Of a stretch of 35,995 bases of DNA, positions 12,101 to 18,535 are shown one piece after another. The DNA comes from an uncultured Nitrosomonadales bacterium (lineage in GTDB: Bacteria; Pseudomonadota; Gammaproteobacteria; Burkholderiales; Gallionellaceae): assembly GCA_903876685.1 (NCBI GenBank), contig CAIRBC010000357.1:1-35995 (forward strand), given 5' to 3'. A model generated the notes under the pieces. That model was given only the letters and a program-made list of their open reading frames with translations, was not told the DNA's origin and did no database searches. A program made the translations under genes and the position numbers. Each line of letters starts with the position of its first letter. Position 1 is the stretch's first letter.

Positions 12101-13748
12101 CAAGTTGTGCCGACGTCAGTCCCAACTGTACCTGTGCCGTCGTCAACGCTGCAGTCTGAGCAGTAGTCAAAGCCACGATCTGATCGGTGGTCAATCCCTG
12201 ACTGAGCTGAGCAGTGGTCAACGAAACCACCTGGGCAGTATTCAATACCGCAAAATCACTGGTTTCAAGCGCGGCAAGCTGAGCTGTCCCCAGACCCTGT
12301 TGAAGCTGTGCCGTGGTAAGCGCGGCGACTTGCGCAGTGGTAAGTGCGACGATCTGATTGGTGCTCAACGCATTAATTTGAGCGGTGGTAAGGGCGCGGA
12401 TTTGATCGGTCGTCAGTGCGCCAATCTGATCAGTGCTCAGACTCTGGTTAATCTGAGCCGTAGTCAACGCGGCAATCTGGCTGGTCTTGAAGGCAGCCAG
12501 ATCACGGGTTTCCAGTGCTGCCACCTGAGTCGTCGTCAACCCCTGCTGTACCTGTGCCGTAGTCAGCGCTGAAGCTTGAGCGGTAGTCAGTGCTACAATT
12601 TGATCTGTAGTAAGTCCCAGATTAATCTGCGTCGTGGTGAAAGCAACCACTTGTGCGCTAGTCAGCGCAGCCAGGTCACGGGTAATCAGCGCGTTAACCT
12701 GTGACGAGGTCAAACTCACCACCTGCGCCGTTGAAAGTGTGGCTGCCTGTGCCGTACTCAACGCGACGATCTGATCTGTGGTCAGACCCAGTTGCACCTG
12801 AGCCGTGGTGAGCGCGCGAGTCTGTGCAGTGCTCAATGCGGCAATATGATCGGTAGTCAAACCCAAGTTAATCTGCGCCGTAGTCAGCGCGGCAATCTGA
12901 CTGGTCTTGAACGCGGCCAAATCACGCGTCTCCAGTGCAGCTACCTGCGTGGTAGTCAAACCTTGCTGCACCTGCGCTGTCGTCAGCGCGGCAGACTGAT
13001 CCGTAGTCAATGCCACCACCTGATCGGTGGTCATGCCTAGATTAATTTGCGCCGTAGTCAACGCAGTGATCTGAGCCGTGCCCATCGCGGACAGATCCAG
13101 CGTTTCCAAAGCAGTGACCTGCGCTGAGGTCAGCGCTTGCACCTGGGCGGTGGTCAATGCCGCAATCTGTGTAGAACTCAAACTTACGATCTGGTCGGTA
13201 GTCAGTCCCTGAGCAACCTGCGCCGTAGTCAGCGCCATCATCTGGTTTGAGCTCATCGCAGCCAAATCACGCGTTTCCAGCGCTGCCACCTGGGTGGTAG
13301 TCAACCCCTGCTGTATCTGGGCAGTCGTCATCGCCCGCACCTGATCGGTGGTGAGTGCCACGATCTGGTCGGTAGTCAGACCCTGTTGTACCTGTATGGT
13401 CGTCAGCGCCCTGATCTGACCCGTGGTCAGCGCAACAAACTGATCGGTAGTCAAACCCTGATTTATTTGGGCAGTCGTCAACACCATAATCTGGCTAGAC
13501 CTTAATGCAACCAGGTCAGCTGTTTCTAATGCAGCTATCTGGGTCGTCGTAAATCCCTGCCTGAGTTGCGCGGTCGTCAGACCTTGTTGCACCTGAGCCG
13601 TAGTGAGCGCCACTATCTGGTCTGTTGTGAACCCCTCACTAATTTGTTGCGTTGTTAACGTAGCAATAGAAGAGGTAGAAAAACCTGCAATCTGCGCAGT
13701 CGACATTGATGCAATTTGCGCAGTTGACAATCCGGTAAAGATGGACAT
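165..13748 (-). CDS. Giant (4527 aa) LTTxQ-repeat protein with C-terminal RTX-type Ca-binding-like domain; probable secreted/surface protein
   Basis: Single ORF, ATG at 13748 preceded by AAAGGGAG with 7-nt spacing; ~500 tandem 8/9-aa units; C-terminus contains PLVLDLNGNGI...GWVSGGDGLLVIDRNQDGVINDGSELFG...DTNGDG...DGNSDG. Confidence 0.95.
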   Translation of the reverse strand: MSIFTGLSTAQIASMSTAQIAGFSTSSIATLTTQQISEGFTTDQIVALTTAQVQQGLTTAQLRQGFTTTQIAALETADLVALRSSQIMVLTTAQINQGLTTDQFVALTTGQIRALTTIQVQQGLTTDQIVALTTDQVRAMTTAQIQQGLTTTQVAALETRDLAAMSSNQMMALTTAQVAQGLTTDQIVSLSSTQIAALTTAQVQALTSAQVTALETLDLSAMGTAQITALTTAQINLGMTTDQVVALTTDQSAALTTAQVQQGLTTTQVAALETRDLAAFKTSQIAALTTAQINLGLTTDHIAALSTAQTRALTTAQVQLGLTTDQIVALSTAQAATLSTAQVVSLTSSQVNALITRDLAALTSAQVVAFTTTQINLGLTTDQIVALTTAQASALTTAQVQQGLTTTQVAALETRDLAAFKTSQIAALTTAQINQSLSTDQIGALTTDQIRALTTAQINALSTNQIVALTTAQVAALTTAQLQQGLGTAQLAALETSDFAVLNTAQVVSLTTAQLSQGLTTDQIVALTTAQTAALTTAQVQLGLTSAQLAAMSTLDFAAFKTSQLIALTTAQINLGLTTDQVAALNTSQVRVLTTAQVQQGLTTDHIVALSTNQAVALTTAQVQALTTTQVVALETRNLAAMTTAQVNALTTAQINQVLTTAQIVALTTDQSAALTTAQVQLGLTTDQLAAMETRDFAAFKTSQIAALTTAQINRGLTTDQVVAMSTNQVRALTTAQVRLGMTTDQIVALSSDQSIALTNAQLQVMTTAQVQALETLDLASMSTSQIAALTTAQINQGFTTDQVVALTTAQANALTTAQVQLGLTTTQIAAMETRDLAAFKTSQIAVLTTEQINLGMTTAQIAALNTSQIRALTTNQVLNGLTTDQIVALSTDQAAALTTAQVQSLNSVQLAALNTRDLAALGTAQIRALSTAQVQLGLTSDQIVALTSDQAAALTTAQIQGMTTAQVAVLVTGDLSVMSTAQVAAFTTAQVNLGFTTDQVIALTTTQAAALTTAQVQQGLTTTQVAALETRDLAAFKVNQIAVLTTAQINQGLSTSQIVAMTTDQVRALTTAQVQLGLTTDQIVALTTAQVNSLTTAQVQLGLTTAQIAAIETRDLAAMNTGQVIVLTTAQINQGLTTDQVAALTTLQASVLTTAQIQLGLTTSQIAALSTRDLAAMRTNQIVALSTAQINQGLSTEQIAALTTSEIRALTTAQVNALTTDQIVALSSDQLVALTTSQIQQGLSTTQVAALETLNLSALTTSQISSLTTAQVNQGLTTDQIIALTTNQVSALTTAQVQQGLTTTQVAALETRDLAAFKTSQIAALTTAQINQGLTTDQIAGMGTAQIRALTTSQVQLGLTTDQIVALSSDQAVALTTAQIQQGLTSAQIAVLVTRDLAALTTSQIMALTTTQINLGLTTDQIVALTTTQASALTTAQIQQGLTSSQVSALETRDLAALKTSQINVLTTAQINLGLTTDQIGALSSTQLRALTTAQVQQGLTTDQIVALSSDQVVALTSTQVQSLGTAQIAALETLDFAAMSTTQVSALTTGQVRLGLTTDQIVALTTAHANALTTAQVQLGLTTTQVAAMETRDLAAFKTSQIAVLTTAQINLGMTTDQMSVLNTSQIRAFTTAQVQQGFTTDQVAVLSTDQAVALTTMQIQAMTTTHVAALLTRDLAALGTAQIRALTTSQVQVGLTTDQVIVLSSDQVYAMSPAQVQALNSAQVAVLVTQDLAALSTAQIAALTTAQINLGMTTDQIIALTTTQASTFTTAQVQQGLTTIQVAALETRDLAAFKVTQVAALTTAQVKLGLTTDQIVALTTDQVRALTTAQVQLGLTTDQIVALSSNQVAALTTAQIQQGLTTAQVESLETRDFVALTTQQLVSLTTAQVNQGLTTDQIVALTTTQANVLTTAQIQLGLTTTQVAALETRDLVAFKTSQIAVLTTAQINQGLTTDQVAALSTSQIRALTSTQVYALSTDQIVALGSDQVAALTLTQIQLGLGTAQVAALETGDLAVMTTAQIVALTTAQVNQGLTTDQIVALTTAQASSLTTAQVQQGLTTTQIAAITTRDLVALKTNQIAMLTTTQIRQGLTTDQVGVLTSNQIRGFTTLQIQLGFTTDQIVALTTDQVAALTVTQVQLGLTSSQISALETRDVAALTTAQVVALTTAQVNLGLTTDQIVALTTAQANALTTAQVQQGLTTTQVAALETRDLAAFKTSQIAVLTTAQINQGLTTDQIGALNTNQVRAFTTAQLQLGFTTGQIVALTTDQVAALTVTQVQLGLTSSQITALETRNLAGLTTSQMVALTTAQVNLGLTTDQIVALTTDQAAALSTAQLQVLTSSQIAALVTADLAALSTMQIAALTTAQINLGMTTDQIVSLTTAQANALTTAQIRQGLTTTQVAALETRDLAAFKVSQIAALSTAQINLGLRTDHIAALSTDQIRALTTAQVQLGLTTEQIVALSTAQASALTTAQVQLGLTTDQLAAMVTADVAALTTAQVIVLTTAQVNRGLTTDQIVAITTAQASALTTAQIQLGLTTAQVNAMETRDLASFKTNQIAALTTAQINQGLTTDHIAALNTTQIRALTTTQVNLGLTTDQIFVLTSDQAAALTTAQVQQGLTTSQLEALQTSDLAAMSTAQVSALTTTQINLALTTDQIVALTTAQANALTTAQVQQGLTTTQVSALETRDLATFKTSQIAVLTTAQINLGLSTEHIVALGTDQIRALTTAQINQGLTTDQVAALTTAQAASLTAAQVQQGLTTAQVAALVTRDLAALTTAQIVALTTAQINQGLTTDQIIALTTTQANVLTTAQVMALSTTQIAALETRDLAALKTNQITALTTAQINLGMTTDQVVALGTNQVRALTTAQVQQGLTTDQIVALSSDQVYALTTLQLQGLTTNQVAALETGDFAVMSTGQVSALTTMQVNLGLTTDQIVALTTSQANALTTVQVQLGLTTTQVAALETRDLAAFKTSQIAVLTTAQINLALTTAQVVALNTNQIRALTTTQINQGLTTDHIVALTSDQVVSLTTLQVRALTSAQVSAIETGDLAVMSTAQVASLSTTQVNLGLTTEQIAALSTAQTFALGTAQIQQGLNSLQLAALGTRELAAMSTAQVVALTTAQINLGLTTDHIVAFTTDQARALTTAQISLGLNTTQVAALETRDLAAIGASQISALTTAQINFGLTTDHIRAMTTDQVRALTTAQVQQGLTTDQVAVLSTDQTVALTTAQVQLGLTTAQLAVLQTRDIAALGTNQLVVLTTAQVNQGLTTDQIVALTTAQANALTTAQVQQGLTTIQVAALETRDLAAFKTSQIAALTTAQINLGLSTAQIVALTSNQVRALTTAQVQQGLTTDQVVALTTDQAAALTTAQVQLGLTTAQLAVLLTRDLAAWSTAQLSVLTTAQINQGLTTDQIIALTTAQANALTTAQVQQGLTTTQVAALETRDLAAFRTNQVAALTTAQINLGLTTAQVAALSTNQVRALTTAQVQQGLTTDQIVALTTDQAAALSTTQVQALTTANIAVLLTSDLVELSTSQVAALTTAQINLGLTTDQIVSLTTAQANALTTAQVQLGLTTTQVAALTTRDLAAFKTSQIAVLTTAQINLGLTTAQVAVLSTNQMRALTTAQVQQGLTTDQIVALSTDQTAALTTAQLQSLGTAQLAALSTRDLQALNSSQIRALTTAQVQLGLTTDQVVALTTDQVYALTTAQLQLGLTTTQLAVLETADLAVLNTTQVTVLTTAQINQGLTTDQIVALTTSQAAVLTTAQVQLGLNTAQVAALETRDLVAFKVDRIAVLTTAQINQGLTTAQVAALTTNQIRALTTTQVQLGLTTDQIVALSTDQAAALTTAQIQLGLTTAQINALVTRDVVALNTAQIVALTTNQIELGLTTDQVVVMTTDQVRALTTAQVQQGLTTTQVAALVTRDLAAMKTSQIAALTTAQVNQGLSTAHIVAMTTDQVRALTTTQVMLGLTTDQIVALNTDQAVALTTAQIQQGLTTAQIAALVTNDLAALTTAQVIALGTTQINLGFTTDQVIALTTAQAAALTTAQVQQGLTTTQVASLETRDLAAFRTSQIAALTTTQINLGLTTDQIGALSTSQIRALTTWQINQGLTTDQVVALSTNQAAALTTAQIQLGLTTTQLAAFTTRDIAVLSTAQIVSLTTVQINQGLTTDQVSALTTNQVEALIAANLQVGFSVEQFSKLNLLATPLVLDLNGNGINTQSITAGTKFDLFATGNTVGTGWVSGGDGLLVIDRNQDGVINDGSELFGSSFVLPDGQKAANGFAALSSMDTNGDGAISSADAGFADLKVWVDGNSDGITQAGELRTLDTLGITKLDLSAKAASNANNGNIEGLVSSFETSDGKTHAMSDIWFVTDKNAANANANANANAAVATPAVSVTPATQGLQAQVGGLSQAIASFNQSQAILSASSGGSLLSSPATAPGAATPIGLAVNVGGMVAALKQFDTNGNAVGTPAVVALTTTQVTGLSATPIAAISNKPQSLIPQHNPSLNVILGSSS
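556..585. repeat. Hexanucleotide microsatellite (gcatta)x5 encoding Ala-Asn repeats in the C-terminal linker
   Basis: Five exact tandem gcatta copies; translated on minus strand as ...NANANANANA... Confidence 0.9.
600..1110 (-). other. C-terminal domain with four Asp/Asn-Gly Ca-binding-like loops
   Basis: DLNGNGIN, DRNQDGVIND, DTNGDGAISSAD and DGNSDGITQAGE motifs, with the LVLDLNGNG...DGLLVIDRN.DG.I..GSELFG signature typical of RTX/T1SS-type large proteins. Boundaries approximate. Confidence 0.7.
1140..13730 (-). repeat. Coding tandem repeat array: 24/27-nt units in a 420/423-nt higher-order repeat
   Basis: Anchor 'FKTSQ' (reverse complement ctggctggtcttgaa) recurs at 1511, 1934, 2357, 2951, 3371, 3794, 4217, 4811, 5231, 5651, 6074, 6497, 7091, 7514, 7934, 8357, 8948, 9368, 9791, 10211, 10634, 11225, 11645, 12065, 12485, 12905. 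Confidence 0.95.
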
Positions 13749-13859
13749 AATTTAACTCCCTTTAAAATCATTTAACTAGAAAACTAACGCGGGTAGTTTA
13801 GCCTAGAAAAAAATACTGGTTTAGGAAAACAATTAAAGACACTAAAGACTCTGTCCAGT

Positions 13860-13886
13860 TTATCGGCAACTTTCAGCAGAACTTTA
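13860..13886 (-). promoter_or_regulatory. Sigma-28 (FliA) class promoter for the giant repeat gene
   Basis: Minus strand reads TAAAGTTC-tgctgaaagtt(11)-GCCGATAA; 15/16 match to the established FliA consensus TAAAGTTT-N11-GCCGATAA; ends ~110 nt upstream of the ATG. Confidence 0.85.
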
Positions 13887-13984
13887 GAAAAAATTTAGCC
13901 TTTTTGAAGGGTCGAAATAAAAACAGTCAGGGATGAAATTTGTCACTTTAACGGCTCAGATAATCCGTTTGACAACCCGCGTGA

Positions 13985-14701
13985 CTAGCCCTCACGCTTC
14001 AGATTGGCTGCCACCAGTATACCTGCTTCATAAAGCAGCCATAGCGGAATCGCCAGCATGAATTGCGAAACCACGTCAGGCGGGGTGAATATAGCGCCGA
14101 TGACAAAGGCACCGACGATCGCATAAGGGCGAATTTCTCTCAACTTTTCAACAGTGACCACCCCCATGCGCACCAGCAGCACGACCGCAACCGGCACTTG
14201 AAAGGTCACACCAAAGGCCAGAAACATACTAATGACAAAGCCGAGGTATTTATCGATGTCCGTCATCACCGCGACACCCAGCGGCGCTGAGGCGGTAATA
14301 AAACCGAACACCACCGGGAATACCACAAAATAAGCAAAAGCCATGCCGCAATAAAACAGCAGCGTGCTGGCAATGACCAACGGCGCCACCAAACGTTTTT
14401 CATGCGCATACAACCCGGGTGCGACAAAACTCCAGACCTGATACAGAATATACGGCAGGGTAATCATCAGCGCGGTCATCAACGCTACTTTGAGCGGCAC
14501 GAAAAAAGGCGTAGCAACATCAGTGGCGATCATCTGCCCGCCTTTGGGCAACTTCGCCAGCAAGGGTTGAGCAAGCAATGCATAAAGGTCTGCAGCCCAA
14601 TGGAATAAACCCAGAAACACCAGTAGCAACACCACTGCAATGTTCAGCAAACGCTTGCGTAACTCGATCAGATGCGCGATAAAATTTTCGCTGTCGCCCA
14701 T
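13985..14701 (-). CDS. tatC: Sec-independent protein translocase TatC
   Basis: MGDSENFIAHLIELRKRLL... multi-TM TatC sequence; start trimmed to ATG at 14701 from the 321-aa track ORF, adjacent to the tatB stop. Confidence 0.95.
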   Translation of the reverse strand: MGDSENFIAHLIELRKRLLNIAVVLLLVFLGLFHWAADLYALLAQPLLAKLPKGGQMIATDVATPFFVPLKVALMTALMITLPYILYQVWSFVAPGLYAHEKRLVAPLVIASTLLFYCGMAFAYFVVFPVVFGFITASAPLGVAVMTDIDKYLGFVISMFLAFGVTFQVPVAVVLLVRMGVVTVEKLREIRPYAIVGAFVIGAIFTPPDVVSQFMLAIPLWLLYEAGILVAANLKREG

Positions 14702-14703
14702 GG

Positions 14704-15054
14704 TCAGGGTTTCACATCCGGTTTGGCTGCAGGGTGAACGGTATTCACATCCTGTACATCGGTCACAGCCTTGCCCTGCTGCACCATTAGAATTTTCCGT
14801 TCCAGCGCACTCCTGGCATCTTGCGTGGCTTGCTCGACAGCGCTGGCCTCCTTGAGCAGGCTGCTTTTCAGTTGATTTACCTCTTCGATGGCCATCTCTT
14901 TTGCAATGTCGGTTTTGATACTGTGCACATAACGCTGCACCCGCCCCCACAACAACCCTGCTGTACGCGCAACCTTAGGCAAACGCTCGGGACCGATGAC
15001 CACCAGTGCCACCACCATGATCACCACCAACTCGGAGAAGGCAAAGTCAAACAT
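14704..15054 (-). CDS. tatB: Twin-arginine translocase subunit TatB
   Basis: [32 protein letters not shown]-terminus. Confidence 0.95.
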   Translation of the reverse strand: MFDFAFSELVVIMVVALVVIGPERLPKVARTAGLLWGRVQRYVHSIKTDIAKEMAIEEVNQLKSSLLKEASAVEQATQDARSALERKILMVQQGKAVTDVQDVNTVHPAAKPDVKP

Positions 15055-15277
15055 GCGTACCGGACTTTGCTTTCGACTGAACTTGAGCGGTCACTTCGCC
15101 TTCAATGGCCTGCACTTCTGCTTGTGCCTGCCTGGGTTCATCCTCGCGCACGCCCTCCTTGAAGTTTTTCACCGCGCCACCCAGGTCGCTGCCAATATTA
15201 CGCAGTTTCTTGGTGCCAAATATCATTACCACAATCAGCAATACAACCAGCCAGTGCCAGATACTAAAACTACCCAT
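15047..15277 (-). CDS. tatA: Twin-arginine translocase subunit TatA
   Basis: [42 protein letters not shown]. Confidence 0.95.
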   Translation of the reverse strand: MGSFSIWHWLVVLLIVVMIFGTKKLRNIGSDLGGAVKNFKEGVREDEPRQAQAEVQAIEGEVTAQVQSKAKSGTHV

Positions 15278-15297
15278 ACTGCTCTCCCCAGATTAGA

Positions 15298-15645
15298 TTA
15301 ACCGCGCTTCACCATGGGCGGAATGTTAGCACCGCCGATCACATGGATATGCAAATGAAACACTTCCTGACCACCGCCTCGCCCGGTGTTAATCACCGTG
15401 CGAAAGCCCTTTTCCAAGCCTTGTTCGCGTGCCAATCTGGCTGCGAGCACCAACATTCTGCCCAACAAATTCGCATGAGCGTCCTCGGCGTCCGCCAGTG
15501 AGGCCAGATGCAACTTGGGGATCAACAAGAAATGTACGGGTGCAACCGGGTTAATATCATGGAATGCCAGCACCTCATCATCTTCATATACCTTACGACC
15601 AGGAATTTCACCACAGGCAATCTTGCAGAACAGACAATCTCCCAT
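15298..15645 (-). CDS. hinT: HIT (histidine triad) family hydrolase, HinT-like
   Basis: MGDCLFCKIACGEIPGRKVYEDDEVLAF... and HLHIHVIGG triad; ATG at 15645 preferred to upstream TTG at 15651. Confidence 0.85.
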   Translation of the reverse strand: MGDCLFCKIACGEIPGRKVYEDDEVLAFHDINPVAPVHFLLIPKLHLASLADAEDAHANLLGRMLVLAARLAREQGLEKGFRTVINTGRGGGQEVFHLHIHVIGGANIPPMVKRG

Positions 15646-15647
15646 AT

Positions 15648-15971
15648 TCAATCCTTTTTACGGCTTTGTTTTTCAGCTAACCCGGACAAACCTTCACGAC
15701 GCGCCAGTTCGTCCAGCACATTCTCCGCACTCAACTGATGGTGCGACAGCAATACCATGCAATGAAACCATAAATCAGCAATCTCGTAAACCAGATGAGA
15801 CTTGTCACCCTCTTTGCTGGCCAAAATCACTTCCGTCGCTTCCTCGCCGACTTTTTTCAAAATCGCATCTTCGCCTTTACTAAACAGCCTGGCGACATAA
15901 GAGCTTTCAGGCGCGGCTGTTTTGCGTGCGGCCAGCGTTTCAGTGAGTCGTTGCAATATATCAGGATTCAT
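15648..15971 (-). CDS. hisE: Phosphoribosyl-ATP pyrophosphatase
   Basis: 107 aa; [12 protein letters not shown] and [13 protein letters not shown] motifs; his operon position. Confidence 0.93.
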   Translation of the reverse strand: MNPDILQRLTETLAARKTAAPESSYVARLFSKGEDAILKKVGEEATEVILASKEGDKSHLVYEIADLWFHCMVLLSHHQLSAENVLDELARREGLSGLAEKQSRKKD

Positions 15972-16365
15972 TTTCCGGTTTCCTGTAAATTTCTTCGGGA
16001 TTCTTCAGTACCACATCCTTTTCCACCCATACGCCATTTGCCAGCTCTTTATAAAAACAGCTCTCGCGTCCGGTATGGCAGGCGATGCCGCCCTGTTGTT
16101 CAATTTGCAACAGTATTACATCGCTGTCGCAATCCAGCCGAATTTGTTTTACTTTCTGGATATGACCGGACTCTTCGCCCTTGTGCCACAATTTTTTACG
16201 CGAACGGGACCAGTATACCGCCTCAGACTTCTGGAAGGTCAGCTTCAAGGCCTCGCGATTCATCCAGGCTACCATCAACACCCGACCGCTAATGGCATCC
16301 TGCGCGATCGCACAGACCAGACCATCCTCCGACCAATTAACCTTTTTCAACCAGTCATCGCTCAT
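15961..16365 (-). CDS. hisI: Phosphoribosyl-AMP cyclohydrolase
   Basis: [60 protein letters not shown]. Confidence 0.95.
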   Translation of the reverse strand: MSDDWLKKVNWSEDGLVCAIAQDAISGRVLMVAWMNREALKLTFQKSEAVYWSRSRKKLWHKGEESGHIQKVKQIRLDCDSDVILLQIEQQGGIACHTGRESCFYKELANGVWVEKDVVLKNPEEIYRKPENES

Positions 16366-17120
16366 CGCCGTACCTCAATCCCCTGCCCGGCCATGAAAGT
16401 CTTCGCCTGTTGCACGGTATATTCGCCGAAATGAAAAATACTCGCCGCCAATACGGCGTCGGCACCACCTAGTTTTACGCCATCGGCCAGATGCTGCAGA
16501 TTACCTACCCCGCCGCTGGCGATGACCGGAATGTCCAGCGCGTCTGTCACTGCCCGTGTCAACCCCAAGTCGAAACCATTCTTCTGACCGTCCCGATCCA
16601 TGCTGGTCAGCAGGATTTCACCTGCCCCCAACGCCTGCATTCTTCTCGCCCATTCGACCGCATTCATGCCGGTCGCGCGACGTCCGCCATGCGTGAATAC
16701 TTCCCAGAAACCCTGTTCATTTCTTTTGGCATCGATAGCTACCACGATGCATTGCGAACCATAGCGCCCTGCCGCCTCTTCGACCAGTTGCGGGTTCAGC
16801 ACCGCCTGCGTATTAATACTTACCTTGTCAGCACCCGCATTCAGCAGATTGCGCACGTCAATCACTTCCCGCACGCCGCCGCCCACGGTCAAGGGAATGA
16901 ACACTTGTGAAGCGACCTGTTCGATAATACGAAAAATGATGCCTCTATCGTCTGAACTGGCGGTAATATCCAGAAAAGTCAGCTCGTCCGCACCCTGCTC
17001 ATCATAACGGCGGGCAATTTCAACCGGATCCCCGGCATCACGCAACTCCACAAAACTAACCCCTTTGACCACTCGTCCTGCGGTGACATCGAGACAGGGA
17101 ATGATACGTTTGGCCAACAT
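16362..17120 (-). CDS. hisF: Imidazole glycerol phosphate synthase subunit HisF
   Basis: [42 protein letters not shown]. Confidence 0.97.
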   Translation of the reverse strand: MLAKRIIPCLDVTAGRVVKGVSFVELRDAGDPVEIARRYDEQGADELTFLDITASSDDRGIIFRIIEQVASQVFIPLTVGGGVREVIDVRNLLNAGADKVSINTQAVLNPQLVEEAAGRYGSQCIVVAIDAKRNEQGFWEVFTHGGRRATGMNAVEWARRMQALGAGEILLTSMDRDGQKNGFDLGLTRAVTDALDIPVIASGGVGNLQHLADGVKLGGADAVLAASIFHFGEYTVQQAKTFMAGQGIEVRR

Positions 17121-17122
17121 GG

Positions 17123-17875
17123 TTAAAGCACTGCGCCGGTCAATTCATCCGCCAGCGCCTGAGCCTCGGCAAAATTCAGCGTGCCCTCGTAAATGGCGCG
17201 TCCGGTAATCGCACCGGTGATGCCTTCTCCCTGTACCGCACACAGCGCCCTGACATCGTCCAGGTTGGTGATGCCGCCACTGGCGATCACCGGCACATGC
17301 AGCGGCCTGGCCAGATCGACACTCGCAGGAATATTCACCCCATTTAACATACCATCGCGACCGATGTCTGTATAAATGACGGCTTCCACCCCATAACCCT
17401 GAAAACGCAACGCCAGATCGGCCGCATCATGCCCGGTGAGTTTCGACCAGCCATCCACCGCCACCTTGCCACCCTTGGCATCCAACCCCACCATGATATG
17501 GCCGGGGAAGGCATCGCAGGCCTCATGCAGGAAACCGGGAACCTTTACCGCCGCCGTGCCGATGATCACATAAGTCACCCCGATATCCAAATAACGCTCG
17601 ATGGTTTCCAGGTCGCGGATACCGCCGCCCAGTTGTATCGGCACCTCGCTGCCTTGCATTGCCTTGATGATTCCGCGCACTGCGGAGCCATTTTTTGGTT
17701 TGCCGGCGAAGGCACCGTTCAAGTCGACCAGATGCAGGCGTCTGGCGCCTTGCTCCAGCCAATGCTGCGCCATCTCAGCAGGATGTTCGGAAAATACCGT
17801 GGCATTTTCCATCACGCCCTGTTTGAGGCGCACACAATGACCGTCTTTCAAATCAATAGCAGGAATAATCAGCAT
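17123..17875 (-). CDS. hisA: ProFAR isomerase HisA
   Basis: [41 protein letters not shown]. Confidence 0.97.
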   Translation of the reverse strand: MLIIPAIDLKDGHCVRLKQGVMENATVFSEHPAEMAQHWLEQGARRLHLVDLNGAFAGKPKNGSAVRGIIKAMQGSEVPIQLGGGIRDLETIERYLDIGVTYVIIGTAAVKVPGFLHEACDAFPGHIMVGLDAKGGKVAVDGWSKLTGHDAADLALRFQGYGVEAVIYTDIGRDGMLNGVNIPASVDLARPLHVPVIASGGITNLDDVRALCAVQGEGITGAITGRAIYEGTLNFAEAQALADELTGAVL

Positions 17876-17893
17876 GGCAGCACATTAAAAAAG

Positions 17894-18529
17894 TTAAGGA
17901 TTCCATTGCACAAAATTTTGCAGCAGCTTGAGCCCTGCCGTTTGGCTTTTTTCCGGATGAAACTGTACTGCGTACAAATTTTCTCGCGCCACCGCACACA
18001 CAAAAGGCTGCGGATAATCGCTGGTAGCCTGCACTAACGCATTGTCCAGAGGACGCACATAATAACTATGCACAAAGTAGAAGCGTGCATCCTGCTCTAT
18101 GCCCTCCCATAAAGCATGAGCTACCGTCCGGTGCACCTGATTCCAGCCCATATGCGGCACCTTGAGTTTCTGCTGCTGTGCATCGTGCAGATTAGTGGCA
18201 AAACGCAGTACCTCTCCGCGCAAGATCCCCAGTCCCGCCACATCGCCCTCCGCACTGTGCTCAAACAGCATCTGCAAACCAATGCATATTCCCAGGAATG
18301 GCTTGTTGCGCGCAGCCTCCAGCACCGCCTCCCGCAAACCGCGTGCCTCCAGTTCGCGCATGCAATCCGGCATCGCTCCCTGCCCGGGAAATACCACTCG
18401 TCCTGCCTGTGCAATGACTATCGGGTCGGCACTGACGATAATTTCAGCATCCGGGGCTACCCGGCGCAAGGCCTGTTCGACAGAACGTAAGTTGCCCATT
18501 CCATAATCTACTACCGCGACATCATTCAT
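17894..18529 (-). CDS. hisH: Imidazole glycerol phosphate synthase subunit HisH
   Basis: VVDYGMGNLRSV; FLGICIGLQMLFE; QFHPEKSQ. Confidence 0.97.
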   Translation of the reverse strand: MNDVAVVDYGMGNLRSVEQALRRVAPDAEIIVSADPIVIAQAGRVVFPGQGAMPDCMRELEARGLREAVLEAARNKPFLGICIGLQMLFEHSAEGDVAGLGILRGEVLRFATNLHDAQQQKLKVPHMGWNQVHRTVAHALWEGIEQDARFYFVHSYYVRPLDNALVQATSDYPQPFVCAVARENLYAVQFHPEKSQTAGLKLLQNFVQWNP

Positions 18530-18535
18530 TTTGGC

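Noticed and set aside
126-13040. Many plus-strand ORFs (60-213 aa; e.g. 5850-6479, 11193-11834) inside the giant gene
   Set aside because: Antisense shadows of the repeat array; they show the same low-complexity reverse-frame pattern (LRRSQ, NLIGGQ) and have no independent start or domain evidence.
1140-13730. TALE-like repeats (LTTDQIVAL resembles LTPDQVVAI)
   Set aside because: Unit is 8/9 aa, not 33-35 aa; no RVD-like hypervariable pair, no TALE flanking domains. Similarity is probably a short helix-capping coincidence.
1140-13730. CRISPR array or noncoding satellite
   Set aside because: Repeats are contiguous coding units with no unique spacers; reading frame fully open and synonymous variation indicates protein-level selection.
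14702-14950. N-terminal extension of the 321-aa TatC ORF
   Set aside because: Overlaps tatB in another frame; canonical TatC starts at MGDSENF (14701).
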